A DNA stretch of 16,356 nucleotides from Candidatus Thorarchaeota archaeon (GCA_016841005.1 JAEORG010000412.1:1-16356), one strand, 5' to 3'. Counted from the first letter of the stretch, positions 5,985 through 14,106 are shown. Numbers and translations: made by a program. Notes: generated from the sequence alone by a model not told the origin.

Positions 5985-6905
5985 ATGAAACAAAGCACGA
6001 CAACTTTCAGAACCTTACTCGACGACATTACCGAAAGCCTGAATCTGGCCTGGAGTAATATGCTTAGCTATTTCTTGGCGAACCTAGGAATGGCAGTCTT
6101 AGCAGTCGTCATGTTAGCCATCATCGCAATCCCCATTCTAGCAATTGCTATTCTAGCAGGTCCTACTGCTCTTGCTGCATGGGCTACATCACTCTATTCT
6201 TGGAGTACTGCTAATCTCTTTGCCGCGGGATCCGTTGCATTCTTGGTCATTCTTGTACCTTTCATTGCATTCGGATTTATCTTCGTTGGAGCAGTCTATG
6301 GAATGAGCAAAGAAGTGGTTGAAACTGGTGAGACTAAAGCAGAGTCTGCATTCTCCTGGCTTCGACATAATGCCCTCTCCTTCGCAGGTGTAGGAGTAGT
6401 TCTTTCATTGATCATTCTGGCACCACAGTTGCTTGTAGCATCCATCGTAGGTTATCTCTATGGATGGCACATAACTGGATTGGCAAACATTGGCCTTAGT
6501 ATCTTCTTCTTCGTATACTCCTTCATAACTCTCGGTCTGACCTCAATGGTCTTACCTGCTGTAGTTAACGGAAAGGGTGTGCAGGAAGCGGTCAAGGAAT
6601 CATTCAGATTGGCTACCGAGCGCTTTGATCGCGTATTCGGAATTCATACAGCCATTGTATCACTCGGTCTCCTCCTACTCGCACCCGTTCTGATTGGTGC
6701 CTTAGCCGCATATCTAGGATACAGCCTAACTGTTCTAATACCATACATGATCTTCGCAGGTCTCTGGCTAGTCACTGGAATGATATTCGCAGTCTTCCTC
6801 TTCCTCCCAATGATATACATCGCCTATACAAGGGTCTACCATGACCTCACTGGCGGTATTATCGCCGACTCGACTCCCCAGACCCCAGAGATTCCGATGG
6901 TCTAA
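5985..6905 (+). CDS. Six-helix membrane protein, paralog 1 (GPDPase-membrane-domain-like)
   Basis: A 306-residue polytopic membrane protein with likely helices at about 29-58, 82-105, 131-155, 166-190, 222-246 and 250-280, and an N-terminal amphipathic helix. Two loop blocks are shared with the next gene: YGMSKEVVETGETKAESAFSW (105-125) and SMVLPAVVNG...EAVKESFRLATERFDRVFG (187-219). The second block, with its Ala-x3-Ser-x2-Leu pattern before a membrane helix, resembles the membrane domain found fused to some glycerophosphodiester phosphodiesterases and in many uncharacterised prokaryotic proteins. No catalytic domain is present here. The ATG at 5985 has AAGGTGA seven bases upstream. In-frame codons upstream to 5889 run through the operator array and are rejected as coding. 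First gene of the operon; role unknown, probably lipid- or envelope-related. Confidence 0.82.
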   Translation: MKQSTTTFRTLLDDITESLNLAWSNMLSYFLANLGMAVLAVVMLAIIAIPILAIAILAGPTALAAWATSLYSWSTANLFAAGSVAFLVILVPFIAFGFIFVGAVYGMSKEVVETGETKAESAFSWLRHNALSFAGVGVVLSLIILAPQLLVASIVGYLYGWHITGLANIGLSIFFFVYSFITLGLTSMVLPAVVNGKGVQEAVKESFRLATERFDRVFGIHTAIVSLGLLLLAPVLIGALAAYLGYSLTVLIPYMIFAGLWLVTGMIFAVFLFLPMIYIAYTRVYHDLTGGIIADSTPQTPEIPMV

Positions 6906-6916
6906 AATATAACCAT

Positions 6917-6951
6917 GAGAGTGCCTCTGATATACATTCGGGGGCACCCTC
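6917..6951 (+). other. Intra-operon hairpin between the two membrane-protein paralogs
   Basis: GAGAGTGCCTC (6917-6927) pairs with GGGGCACCCTC (6941-6951): 11 positions with one mismatch and one G-U, loop of 13 bases. No T-run follows, so it is not an obvious terminator. It may set relative expression by stabilising or cleaving the mRNA between gene 1 and gene 2, or act as a weak attenuator. Confidence 0.5.
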
Positions 6952-6975
6952 AAACACTTTGGATCGTGATTAACA

Positions 6976-7935
6976 ATGTCTGAAAAAGACGCCAGCATTA
7001 AAACCCTCATCGAAGACCTGAAGATTAGCTTCAAGTTTGCAGGGAAGAATATCATTAACTTCCTCCTTGCAATGATTGGAGTGATTCTTGTATCTATACT
7101 CCTACTTGCAGCAATAGCTGCAGTTGTCTTTCCTCTAATCTTCTTGACAGGTGGGTTAAATGCATTTATTCAATTCATAACTATCTGGATCGAGACATAT
7201 CAGACTCTTCCTGGTATAATAGCCCTCCTCAGTATCTTCATCTTCCTCTCTCCATTAATTGCTCCCTTCTTAGTCGCCTTTGGTGCACTCTATGGAATGG
7301 GGCGTGAGATTGTTGAGAGTGAAGGAACTACAGCTGAAGGAGTCTTCTCATGGTATAGTAAGAAGTTCCTCTCTCTTGCAGGAGGTGGACTCATCCAGTT
7401 CTTCATCATAGTGACTCCAATTGCCATAATAGCTGGACTATTGGCTCCATATGGACTATTCATTGGATTTGGTCCTGAAGAATTAGGTCTAGCAGCCATG
7501 GTTTTAGGAATCCTTCTTATCTATCTGGGATTCATGTCAGGACTCCTCTCAATGGTCTTTCCTGCAATCATTGATGGAAATTCGGTGATTGATTCGTTGA
7601 GGATTTCCCTTCGCTTAAGTACAAAGTATTTCGATAGAGTATTCTCAACCTGGTTTGCCTACTTGGGAATCTTTGGAGCTTTAATGGCACCTATCGTGAT
7701 TCCGCCAATTCTTGCATTTCCTGCATTCGACTTTCAGGTGTTAGCATGGCTTGGAATCTACTCAAGCGTTGTAGGTATCTTTACAGCTCTAGTCTTCTTC
7801 CCTGCAGTTGTAATTGGTATGAGTAGAATCTACATGATACTTGTATCTGAACATATTGACGAAGGCCCTGAGTCATCAGATGAGACATTTGGAGACTCAG
7901 CATCTAATGATGTTAGTCTGTTCGGAGGGGAATAG
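6976..7935 (+). CDS. Six-helix membrane protein, paralog 2 (GPDPase-membrane-domain-like)
   Basis: A 319-residue polytopic membrane protein, a diverged duplicate of the preceding gene. Likely helices are at about 28-58, 79-104, 136-158, 171-196, 225-250 and 257-285. The two shared loop blocks are YGMGREIVESEGTTAEGVFSW (106-126) and SMVFPAIIDG...DSLRISLRLSTKYFDRVFS (192-224). Unlike paralog 1 it ends in a roughly 30-residue acidic, Ser-rich tail (EGPESSDETFGDSASND), probably disordered and possibly facing the cytosol. The ATG at 6976 has a weak GTGAT five bases upstream. A hairpin separates it from paralog 1, while its stop codon is only two bases from the start of the regulator gene. It may form a heteromer with paralog 1 (inference). 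Confidence 0.82.
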   Translation: MSEKDASIKTLIEDLKISFKFAGKNIINFLLAMIGVILVSILLLAAIAAVVFPLIFLTGGLNAFIQFITIWIETYQTLPGIIALLSIFIFLSPLIAPFLVAFGALYGMGREIVESEGTTAEGVFSWYSKKFLSLAGGGLIQFFIIVTPIAIIAGLLAPYGLFIGFGPEELGLAAMVLGILLIYLGFMSGLLSMVFPAIIDGNSVIDSLRISLRLSTKYFDRVFSTWFAYLGIFGALMAPIVIPPILAFPAFDFQVLAWLGIYSSVVGIFTALVFFPAVVIGMSRIYMILVSEHIDEGPESSDETFGDSASNDVSLFGGE

Positions 7936-7937
7936 AT

Positions 7938-8567
7938 ATGACTCCAAAACGCGCGCCACTAAAGCAAATCGAAGTCATCTCTGATCCTAAGATAATCAAA
8001 CTGATGATGGAACCCACTCGAGCTGCAATCCTCAAGCAATTAGCTGAAGAACCGTTGACCGTTAAGCAGCTATCAATTCGCCTCGGGAAAAACCCGGGAA
8101 CCATACTTCACCACATTGAGAAATTGAAGGATAAGAAAGTCGATTTGGTTGTTGAAGTACGAACCGAGAAGACATCCACAGGCATTGTACAGAGATATTA
8201 TAGAGCAAGAGCACGCGAATTCAGACTCGGTATCAAAGATATGATGCACACTGATAATGGTGTATCAAAATTCGCTGAAGACCGTCTGAAGTCAATTGTA
8301 AAGGCTCTATCAGTATTTGGAATTGATATACCCGAGTCTCAGCAAGACGAAGCTGCTGAGCTATTAAGAGAAATGATTGAGCGTGAAAACCAATTGATCT
8401 CGAATATTGCCATCACCGACCAATCAGCTCATGAAAAGCTTTCCAAACAGGATAGAATAGATACGACTCGCCTTGTTCGAAGGTTTGTACTCGATCAAGA
8501 TCCAAAGTATGTTGAGCTTCGTAGAGATTGGCACAGATTTCTGAGCCACTACAATAAAGGTGCATAA
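7938..8567 (+). CDS. ArsR-type winged-helix transcription regulator
   Basis: A 209-residue DNA-binding protein. Residues about 14-92 form an ArsR-like winged helix: DPKIIKLMMEPTRAAILKQL (16-35), TVKQLSIRLG as the first HTH helix (41-50), the recognition helix NPGTILHHIEKLKDKK (52-67), then a wing VVEVRTEKTSTGIVQRYYRA (71-90). The motif resembles archaeal HTH_20/ArsR regulators. No Cys metal site is seen, so sensing of metal is unlikely. Residues 95-209 are helical and charged, with a hydrophobic pattern suited to dimerisation or contact with the neighbouring membrane proteins, but no membrane helix. GGAGGGG (7924-7930) inside the end of the preceding gene gives a strong ribosome-binding site. 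Genes on both sides are two bases away, implying coupled translation. It is the likely binder of the TCAAAC operator array, hence autoregulation (inference). Confidence 0.87.
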   Translation: MTPKRAPLKQIEVISDPKIIKLMMEPTRAAILKQLAEEPLTVKQLSIRLGKNPGTILHHIEKLKDKKVDLVVEVRTEKTSTGIVQRYYRARAREFRLGIKDMMHTDNGVSKFAEDRLKSIVKALSVFGIDIPESQQDEAAELLREMIERENQLISNIAITDQSAHEKLSKQDRIDTTRLVRRFVLDQDPKYVELRRDWHRFLSHYNKGA

Positions 8568-8569
8568 CA

Positions 8570-9346
8570 ATGAGTTACGAACGTAATAACACAATGGTTG
8601 CTTGCATCCTCGCATTCATCATCCTAGGCGGAGTTGCTGTAGGTGCCATCTTCTTCCTTGGCACAACAAACTGGGATTTCCCCGGTATCACTCCCCCTAA
8701 CAATTGGGATGAAGGCGAGCTATTCGAATTTGATAGAACTGAAACAAGCATGCCAGCCACAGTCACCCTCGATATCGATGTTTCAGCAGGTGGAATTATG
8801 GTTGTCTTTGAAGATGATCCTAATCTCTTGTATAACTTCTCTATCTGGGTGTCAAATAACACACTGACAGAAAATGGTGACCCCGAAGTGACCTATGCGT
8901 CTGACACCATTGGCTTGAATTATCCAGCAGCAGGTGTACATGTAACACTTGGAACTGGTACGACCTATGTCTTGGACATTGGTACCGCCACTGGGGCAGT
9001 AAGTATTGTCCTTGAAAATAACGCTAGTATTGGTAACATCAATGTAGATGTAACAACTGGTGCGATTTCACTGATTGTGACAGATGACATTAACATTTCT
9101 GGTAATCTCTCATTTGACCTGACAACTAGCACAGGAGAAATTTCTGCGGTAGTGAACCTACCATCCGGAGTTGAGGGTCAGTTCAGAGGATCCACTAGTA
9201 TTGGTACAGTTGATATTAACGGCGTGGGCGATTGGAATGAGATCACTGATTCTCATTACCAAACTTCAGGATTTACCAGTGCAACGAATAGCATCAACAT
9301 AGTTGCAAATACAACCACAGGTGTAGTCGACGCCACACTCACCTAG
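8570..9346 (+). CDS. Membrane-anchored beta-repeat surface protein, toastrack (DUF4097)-like
   Basis: A 258-residue protein with one N-terminal membrane helix (about 9-31, after MSYERNNT) that looks like an uncleaved anchor, leaving the rest outside the cell. Residues about 62-258 are strands and tight turns with repeating TTG-type corners: TATGAVSIV (139-147), TTGAISLIV (162-170), STGEISAVV (187-195) and TTGVVDATL (249-257), spaced about 20-25 residues apart. This is the appearance of the toastrack/DUF4097 single-stranded beta-solenoid adhesin-like fold. Six N-X-S/T sequons (89, 96, 151, 175, 179, 247) support export. AAAGGTG (8556-8562) lies seven bases before the ATG, which is two bases after the regulator's stop. 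Last gene of the operon, followed by a terminator. In bacteria such proteins commonly sit beside small HTH regulators and membrane signalling proteins. Confidence 0.8.
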   Translation: MSYERNNTMVACILAFIILGGVAVGAIFFLGTTNWDFPGITPPNNWDEGELFEFDRTETSMPATVTLDIDVSAGGIMVVFEDDPNLLYNFSIWVSNNTLTENGDPEVTYASDTIGLNYPAAGVHVTLGTGTTYVLDIGTATGAVSIVLENNASIGNINVDVTTGAISLIVTDDINISGNLSFDLTTSTGEISAVVNLPSGVEGQFRGSTSIGTVDINGVGDWNEITDSHYQTSGFTSATNSINIVANTTTGVVDATLT

Positions 9347-9359
9347 CAATCTAGTATAA

Positions 9360-9396
9360 ACGGGGGTGCCGCGTCCCCCCGTTCCCTCTCTTTTTT
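9360..9396 (+). terminator. Hairpin plus T6 terminator of the operon
   Basis: ACGGGGG (9360-9366) and CCCCCGT (9376-9382) form a 7-bp GC-rich stem around a nine-base loop. CT-rich sequence and TTTTTT (9391-9396) follow. It begins 13 bases after the stop of the toastrack-like gene and closes the operon. Confidence 0.8.
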
Positions 9397-9425
9397 CTAC
9401 AATTTGATTGGCGCATTAGAGAAAA

Positions 9426-9433
9426 TTAATATC
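9426..9433 (+). promoter_or_regulatory. Candidate TATA box for the GNAT-fusion gene
   Basis: TTAATATC preceded by a GAGAAAA purine-rich stretch that fits a BRE. It predicts a start near 9455 and a leader of about 27 bases that would just include the Shine-Dalgarno sequence at 9467-9472. Confidence 0.45.
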
Positions 9434-9466
9434 TAAAACTCTAAACGCCCGAATTAGATTATTTCT

Positions 9467-9472
9467 AGGAGG
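9467..9472 (+). promoter_or_regulatory. Perfect Shine-Dalgarno that fixes a TTG start
   Basis: AGGAGG ends nine bases before the TTG at 9482. The first in-frame ATG is at 9518, 45 bases from the motif, too far for initiation from this site. The TTG is therefore the preferred start. Confidence 0.7.
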
Positions 9473-9481
9473 AAATTACTT

Positions 9482-12400
9482 TTGTCAAGAAGACAATCCA
9501 AAGAATGCATCCGTGACATGGAAGTCACAATGGAAGATGCTTCCCGTCTTGCGGAGTGTTTCAATTCTTTTGATGATTCTGATTCATGGCCTGGCGGGTT
9601 TACCGGAGGTAATCCCTATACTGCGCAGAGAGTCTATGATGACCTAAAAAAGAGTACAGATCTCAGAACTATCGTTGCACATGTAGATGATAAGATAGTT
9701 GGCCATTGTAACGTAGTAAATAGTTCCCTTGATACAGAGGCAGTCTACGTTGGTCTTCTTGGCGTAAATCCAGAATATCAAGGGCAGGGTTATGGAAAAT
9801 TGATGCTTATTGAGGCTGCAAATACAGCCGCTCAACTTGGAAAGCGAAGGATTGACCTGCACACATGGGGTGGAAACCTGAAAGCCATGCCTCTATACAA
9901 GCGTGTAGGGTACAATTGGGTACCAAAGACGCGAGTCCTGATGGAGTCACATATCCCTGGAATCATAGGTTGTCCTATGTTTTCAGAGTTTTTCGAACGA
10001 CATGACTGGTATGACTCTCTGAAAGTCGATGTCAAGCAAGAGATGGATGACATTGTAGAGGACGGAATTGGGATTTTCAAATATCACTTTGAGGGTGAGA
10101 ATGGAGACCTCCTTGAGGTTACAATTGACCGAGAAGTAAAGGGTATTTGTGGCTTCTCGCTAACCATAGATGGTACGAATATTTCTGCATCCATTCGACC
10201 AAAGGCGCATACAGGATATGTAGGGATAGGGGAGTACCCCGTAGAGATTAGACTAAGCCAAGATGGATCCGAGGATCTTCAATATACACTTCAAACTCGC
10301 TCAGAGGGTGATCTATCAGTCAATCTTACTGGGCCATCATCAGGGTCTCTCAAGGTAAATAATAATGTCATGCTTAATGCCACCTATACACTAGATTCAA
10401 AGGCTCTACCAATTGACAGAGAGATCATCCCTGATGATAAGATTACAACGCAAGCTGAATGGACATTGACTATTGGTGAGAGAGTAATTCAAATGTTCAG
10501 CGGTCTCATTCCAACAGAAGCTGTATCAATCTCTCTTGGACCAGAATATCCTTCAATTGCATCTGGTGAAACTCGCTATATCGGAATTGGTCTTCGGAAT
10601 AATACTCAAGATGTTATTAAAGGCGAAGCAATTCTAACACCTACATCAGGTAAGACAATTTCCGTCCAGCGTATCAGATTTTCACTGAAACCTAGTGAGA
10701 TATCTGAAACTCCAGTGAGTGTCACTGCACCATCAAACGGGACTACCGGAATTATTCCAATCGCTATATCAGTGTATATAGAGCAAGATGGAACCAAGAG
10801 CATTGCCAAGCAGACAACCATCAATATACCAATTATGGGATTTACAGGTGCAGTAGTTTACAGGACGGTTAACAACTTTATTGCACTTGAGAATGAGAAC
10901 TTGATGATATTGCTGAACGATATGGTTCCGTATATGGTGCGTAAAATTAGAAACAAGAATCTGGATCTTCCCCATGATGGTTGGGCATTTCTTCCTGAAG
11001 TTGGACTGCCATTTCCTCGTGGTGGTAGTGAGTGGGAACGAAAGAAGTTTCAAATTACTACGAGCATCACATCCGAATACGCCGAGATTAATTTCAGAGG
11101 TGAATCTGAGGTACGACCCGGGTTATTCTTAACAAATATCTATAGACTCTATAGGGGTCGCGAAGACCTTGAGATCTCCACCAAGTTGGAGAACACGAGC
11201 TCTCAGACCTACGAAAACTTAGGATTAAAGATAGGTGGATGGATGCCTTTTATGGGCCACACTCTCTATGTTCCTATAGACAACCAAGTCTACTGTCTTG
11301 ATGATGTTAACTGGTATGGTGGTCGACAGATACCTAAAGACCCTGAGCGATACACAGAGGGATGGGCTGCATCTGAACTTCCATATGGAAACGGTGTATT
11401 TGGATTCATTTGGCCCATGGACACAGCGACAGAAATCAGGATTTTGCGACAGTGGAATCTTCCTCGGATAGAATACAAAATACCTGATCTTGAACCTGGA
11501 AGTACGGTAAAACAGTGCATGCTTCATCTTGTCGCAGCCCAGGGAGATTGGAAGAAAGTACGTAACCTTTGGGGTCGACTCTATGAAAAGACTCTTCCAC
11601 TGAACTCTCCCCCCGTCTTTCGATCAGACCTCGAGATTGGATTCACCTCCTCGAAGGCAGACACGAATGCTCCACTCACTCCGGTGTTACTCGTTGATCG
11701 AAACCGCATTACTGAGGTTGAGCTTAGGACTAGAATCATCACAGATGAGCCAATTCGATGCAGTGTGAAGATACGGCTCCCAGATGGTCTGGTGTCCAAT
11801 GGAAGTAATGAGATTGAACATGAGGTTGATAAGATAAGTCACAAAGCTCCTCTGACACTTCCTCTTAAGATCTCAGTTGACAACGAGGGAACATGGTTTG
11901 CTCGTAATGGTGAGCTGCTCATTCAATTCGATAACAGAATCGAACGACGGCCTTTAGCGGCACTTATCTATGATTCAGGAGCAGAATCAAAAAGAACCAT
12001 CGAAACCCTTCAGGAACGAGATTTGTATTCCTTGGTGTCTGGTGCGTATAGGATGGGTACCTCTCCTGATTTTTTGGGAAACATGGTACACTTTGGAAAG
12101 ATTGGAGAAAACAGCTTATTCTCAGATACTTTCCCAGAGGCAAAGCCATTCATCTGGGATGATAAACATTACAGCGGAATTAGGCCTAGGCCAATTGGTT
12201 CAATGGTCTGGGACTGGCAATCTGCACTACCTCTTGAGAAATGGTCAGTGAAGGATCAAGAAATCGGACCATGGATAGGATACAAGTTGGAGTCCACATT
12301 CCAGCATGCAGTTGGACTCAAAGGTATACACTTTACAATCCACTACTTGCTTCTCAGATCCACTCCATTGGCATATATCCGATTTGATGCTGAGAACAAG

Positions 12401-12790
12401 AGTGGATCATGGAAAGAGTTGAGAATCGGATTCGATGGGGTTCCGATACCTGGAGGTGTGCCACAATCGAATATTCACACTGTTGTCAATGGTAGGAGAA
12501 TACTCTACGAACCCACTGAGAGTGAGATCAGTTTCTATATAGATCCTCATGAGAGCTGGGTTGCATTCGAGGAACCAAAATCTCAACAAATCCTAGGAAT
12601 CATATCCACTGCAAAACACGGTCCAACCTTAGCTTATGAGAATTCAGGTCTCAAGGGACAATGGTTCACATTATGGGATAGACGTACGTTAGAGGTGGGA
12701 CAAAAGACCAGTATCTCGGGATATGTTCTTCTCGCGGATCAAGTTGATGATATTGAGGCACTCAAGAAGATGCCAGCAGACTTAGAATAA
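9482..12790 (+). CDS. GNAT acetyltransferase fused to a long mutarotase-like all-beta region
   Basis: A 1102-residue protein without signal peptide or membrane helix, so probably cytosolic. Residues about 10-155 are a GNAT N-acetyltransferase domain: the acetyl-CoA loop VNPEYQGQGYGKLML (95-109) and the AMPLYKRVGYN strand-helix (135-145) are diagnostic. Residues about 175-455 are beta-sandwich-like, including an Ig-like segment (350-455). Residues about 456-705 and 855-1090 look like two carbohydrate-mutarotase-type beta-sandwiches: LYRGREDLEISTKLENTSSQ (557-576) and HYLLLRSTPLAYIRFDAENK (954-973) are the typical paired strands. Trp-rich stretches (GSEWER, MVWDWQSALPLEKW) suggest sugar contacts. 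Such folds bind or process sugars. A link to glycan or amino-sugar acetylation is inference, since I see no assignable catalytic pair in the beta part. Flanked by the operon terminator and a convergent TPR gene ten bases away. Confidence 0.8.
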   Translation: MSRRQSKECIRDMEVTMEDASRLAECFNSFDDSDSWPGGFTGGNPYTAQRVYDDLKKSTDLRTIVAHVDDKIVGHCNVVNSSLDTEAVYVGLLGVNPEYQGQGYGKLMLIEAANTAAQLGKRRIDLHTWGGNLKAMPLYKRVGYNWVPKTRVLMESHIPGIIGCPMFSEFFERHDWYDSLKVDVKQEMDDIVEDGIGIFKYHFEGENGDLLEVTIDREVKGICGFSLTIDGTNISASIRPKAHTGYVGIGEYPVEIRLSQDGSEDLQYTLQTRSEGDLSVNLTGPSSGSLKVNNNVMLNATYTLDSKALPIDREIIPDDKITTQAEWTLTIGERVIQMFSGLIPTEAVSISLGPEYPSIASGETRYIGIGLRNNTQDVIKGEAILTPTSGKTISVQRIRFSLKPSEISETPVSVTAPSNGTTGIIPIAISVYIEQDGTKSIAKQTTINIPIMGFTGAVVYRTVNNFIALENENLMILLNDMVPYMVRKIRNKNLDLPHDGWAFLPEVGLPFPRGGSEWERKKFQITTSITSEYAEINFRGESEVRPGLFLTNIYRLYRGREDLEISTKLENTSSQTYENLGLKIGGWMPFMGHTLYVPIDNQVYCLDDVNWYGGRQIPKDPERYTEGWAASELPYGNGVFGFIWPMDTATEIRILRQWNLPRIEYKIPDLEPGSTVKQCMLHLVAAQGDWKKVRNLWGRLYEKTLPLNSPPVFRSDLEIGFTSSKADTNAPLTPVLLVDRNRITEVELRTRIITDEPIRCSVKIRLPDGLVSNGSNEIEHEVDKISHKAPLTLPLKISVDNEGTWFARNGELLIQFDNRIERRPLAALIYDSGAESKRTIETLQERDLYSLVSGAYRMGTSPDFLGNMVHFGKIGENSLFSDTFPEAKPFIWDDKHYSGIRPRPIGSMVWDWQSALPLEKWSVKDQEIGPWIGYKLESTFQHAVGLKGIHFTIHYLLLRSTPLAYIRFDAENKSGSWKELRIGFDGVPIPGGVPQSNIHTVVNGRRILYEPTESEISFYIDPHESWVAFEEPKSQQILGIISTAKHGPTLAYENSGLKGQWFTLWDRRTLEVGQKTSISGYVLLADQVDDIEALKKMPADLE

Positions 12791-12791
12791 T

Positions 12792-12822
12792 TGCAAGGGC
12801 TTAGAGTCTCTTTGCTCTTGCA
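12792..12822. terminator. Hairpin between convergent genes, possible bidirectional terminator
   Basis: TGCAAGGGC (12792-12800) pairs with GCTCTTGCA (12814-12822) over nine positions with one G-U, loop of 13 bases. It spans the ten-base gap between two convergent stop codons and overlaps the 3' end of the TPR gene. No T-run follows on either strand, so the terminator role is uncertain. Confidence 0.4.
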
Positions 12823-14054
12823 TTACATTCTGCTGTCTTCATCTCATTACCTATATCCTTGTATAGTGAAGCAGCTACACTCCACGTACGTTTAGCCTCA
12901 GGAATCCTTTCTAATCTCTCGAGTATCATTGCACGGTAATAGAGATGTTCTGGATTGCTTGGCTCATGAGCAAATGCAGTGTCAAAGTCATTCAGGGCAT
13001 CTTCAAGTCTATTCATCGAGTAGTATACCAACCCTCTCTGATGTGCGACTTCTGGATGTTCTGGATCTAAAGAAAGGGCAGTATTGAAGTATTCCAGTGC
13101 GACTTCTGGTTCATCTAAGACCAATGTTATCTGCCCACTCTTTATCCATCCCTCAACGCATTCAGGATCAGCATGGATTGCCTTCTCATAAGCGTTAGCA
13201 GCCTGTTGAAGAGATCTCATCTGACGGTGAATATCGCCCTTCTTTATCCAGAGACCGGGGTCATCGTACTTGATGCTTACCGCTTTTTCATAATGAGCGA
13301 GTGCGTCCTCGTATTTTTTCTTCTTTAGCAGATTATCTCCCATAGCGGCATGTAAGAACGGATTCTCAGGGGCAACCTTTAGTCCTTTTTCCAAGGTATA
13401 ATATGCCTTGTCGAGTTCCCCTTGCTGCATATACACCTTGGCAAGCTCAATATACACTGATGGATTCGGAGTGCCTATTGACTGTGCGCGAGACATCCAC
13501 TGGACAGCGCCTTGCAGATTCCCAACCTTTACGAAGTAAAGCCCAACTCCGAGATGTGCCCGTGTATTCTCTTTATCGAGATTGATTGCAGTCTCAAAGG
13601 ACTCTTTCGCCTTCTCATACTGACCTCGCTCAAGCAGGACCAGACCCAGATAGGTAAATGCACGACTGCTGTCTTTGTCTATCTTTAAAGCAGTGTTAAT
13701 GCAAGTATTGGCATCTGCATACTCTTCTGAAAGGTAGTAAGCAATACCCATGTGCAACCAGCCAGATGCACGTTTTGGTTCAATCTCCAGAGACTCCTTG
13801 TACAGTAGTATTGCTTTTCTGTACGAGCCCTCCTTGAGATGGATATTTCCTAATCTGTATAATAGATCTGGAAGACGTTCATCGACCTTCAAAGCCTCCA
13901 GCGACTCGCGTAACTCATTCTCCATGTCTGCGAGTCTTCTACGTTCCCCTGTCTGAATCACCACGGGACGTATCATCTCAGGTTCCACTACAGCCACTTC
14001 ACCAACATGGCGCAGCTGTGTACCAATGGAACTCAGGAGGTCATCAGTCTCCAT
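12801..14054 (-). CDS. Protein of ten tandem tetratricopeptide repeats
   Basis: A 417-residue protein: an N-terminal part of about 59 residues, partly coiled-coil-like (ERRRLADMENELRESLEALK, 37-56), then ten TPRs in exact 34-residue register from residue 60 to 399, with no insertions. Each shows the W/Y-x2-G-x3 and A-x3-Y/F-x-A-L-x-x-D/E-P pattern. Examples are residues 264-297 (GLWIKKGD, AYEKAIHADP) and 298-331 (GWIKSGQI, YFNTALSLDP). Ten repeats form a superhelix of more than one full turn, a scaffold for binding a peptide or partner protein; the partner is unknown. No signal or membrane segment is present, so it is cytosolic. The ATG at 14054 has only a weak GGG ribosome site; a TAAAAATATT box lies about 57 bases upstream. 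It follows the TSP3 protein gene on the same strand by 118 bases and is convergent with the GNAT fusion gene. Confidence 0.9.
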   Translation of the reverse strand: METDDLLSSIGTQLRHVGEVAVVEPEMIRPVVIQTGERRRLADMENELRESLEALKVDERLPDLLYRLGNIHLKEGSYRKAILLYKESLEIEPKRASGWLHMGIAYYLSEEYADANTCINTALKIDKDSSRAFTYLGLVLLERGQYEKAKESFETAINLDKENTRAHLGVGLYFVKVGNLQGAVQWMSRAQSIGTPNPSVYIELAKVYMQQGELDKAYYTLEKGLKVAPENPFLHAAMGDNLLKKKKYEDALAHYEKAVSIKYDDPGLWIKKGDIHRQMRSLQQAANAYEKAIHADPECVEGWIKSGQITLVLDEPEVALEYFNTALSLDPEHPEVAHQRGLVYYSMNRLEDALNDFDTAFAHEPSNPEHLYYRAMILERLERIPEAKRTWSVAASLYKDIGNEMKTAECNARAKRL

Positions 14055-14106
14055 TTGTTTCCCTTCTATTCACTCTAACCACAAAAAGCTAAAGGGGTTT
14101 CTGCGA

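Noticed and set aside
10734..10742. A TCAAACG match inside the GNAT-fusion gene as another operator.
   Set aside because: It is a lone match in coding sequence with no promoter nearby, so chance is enough.
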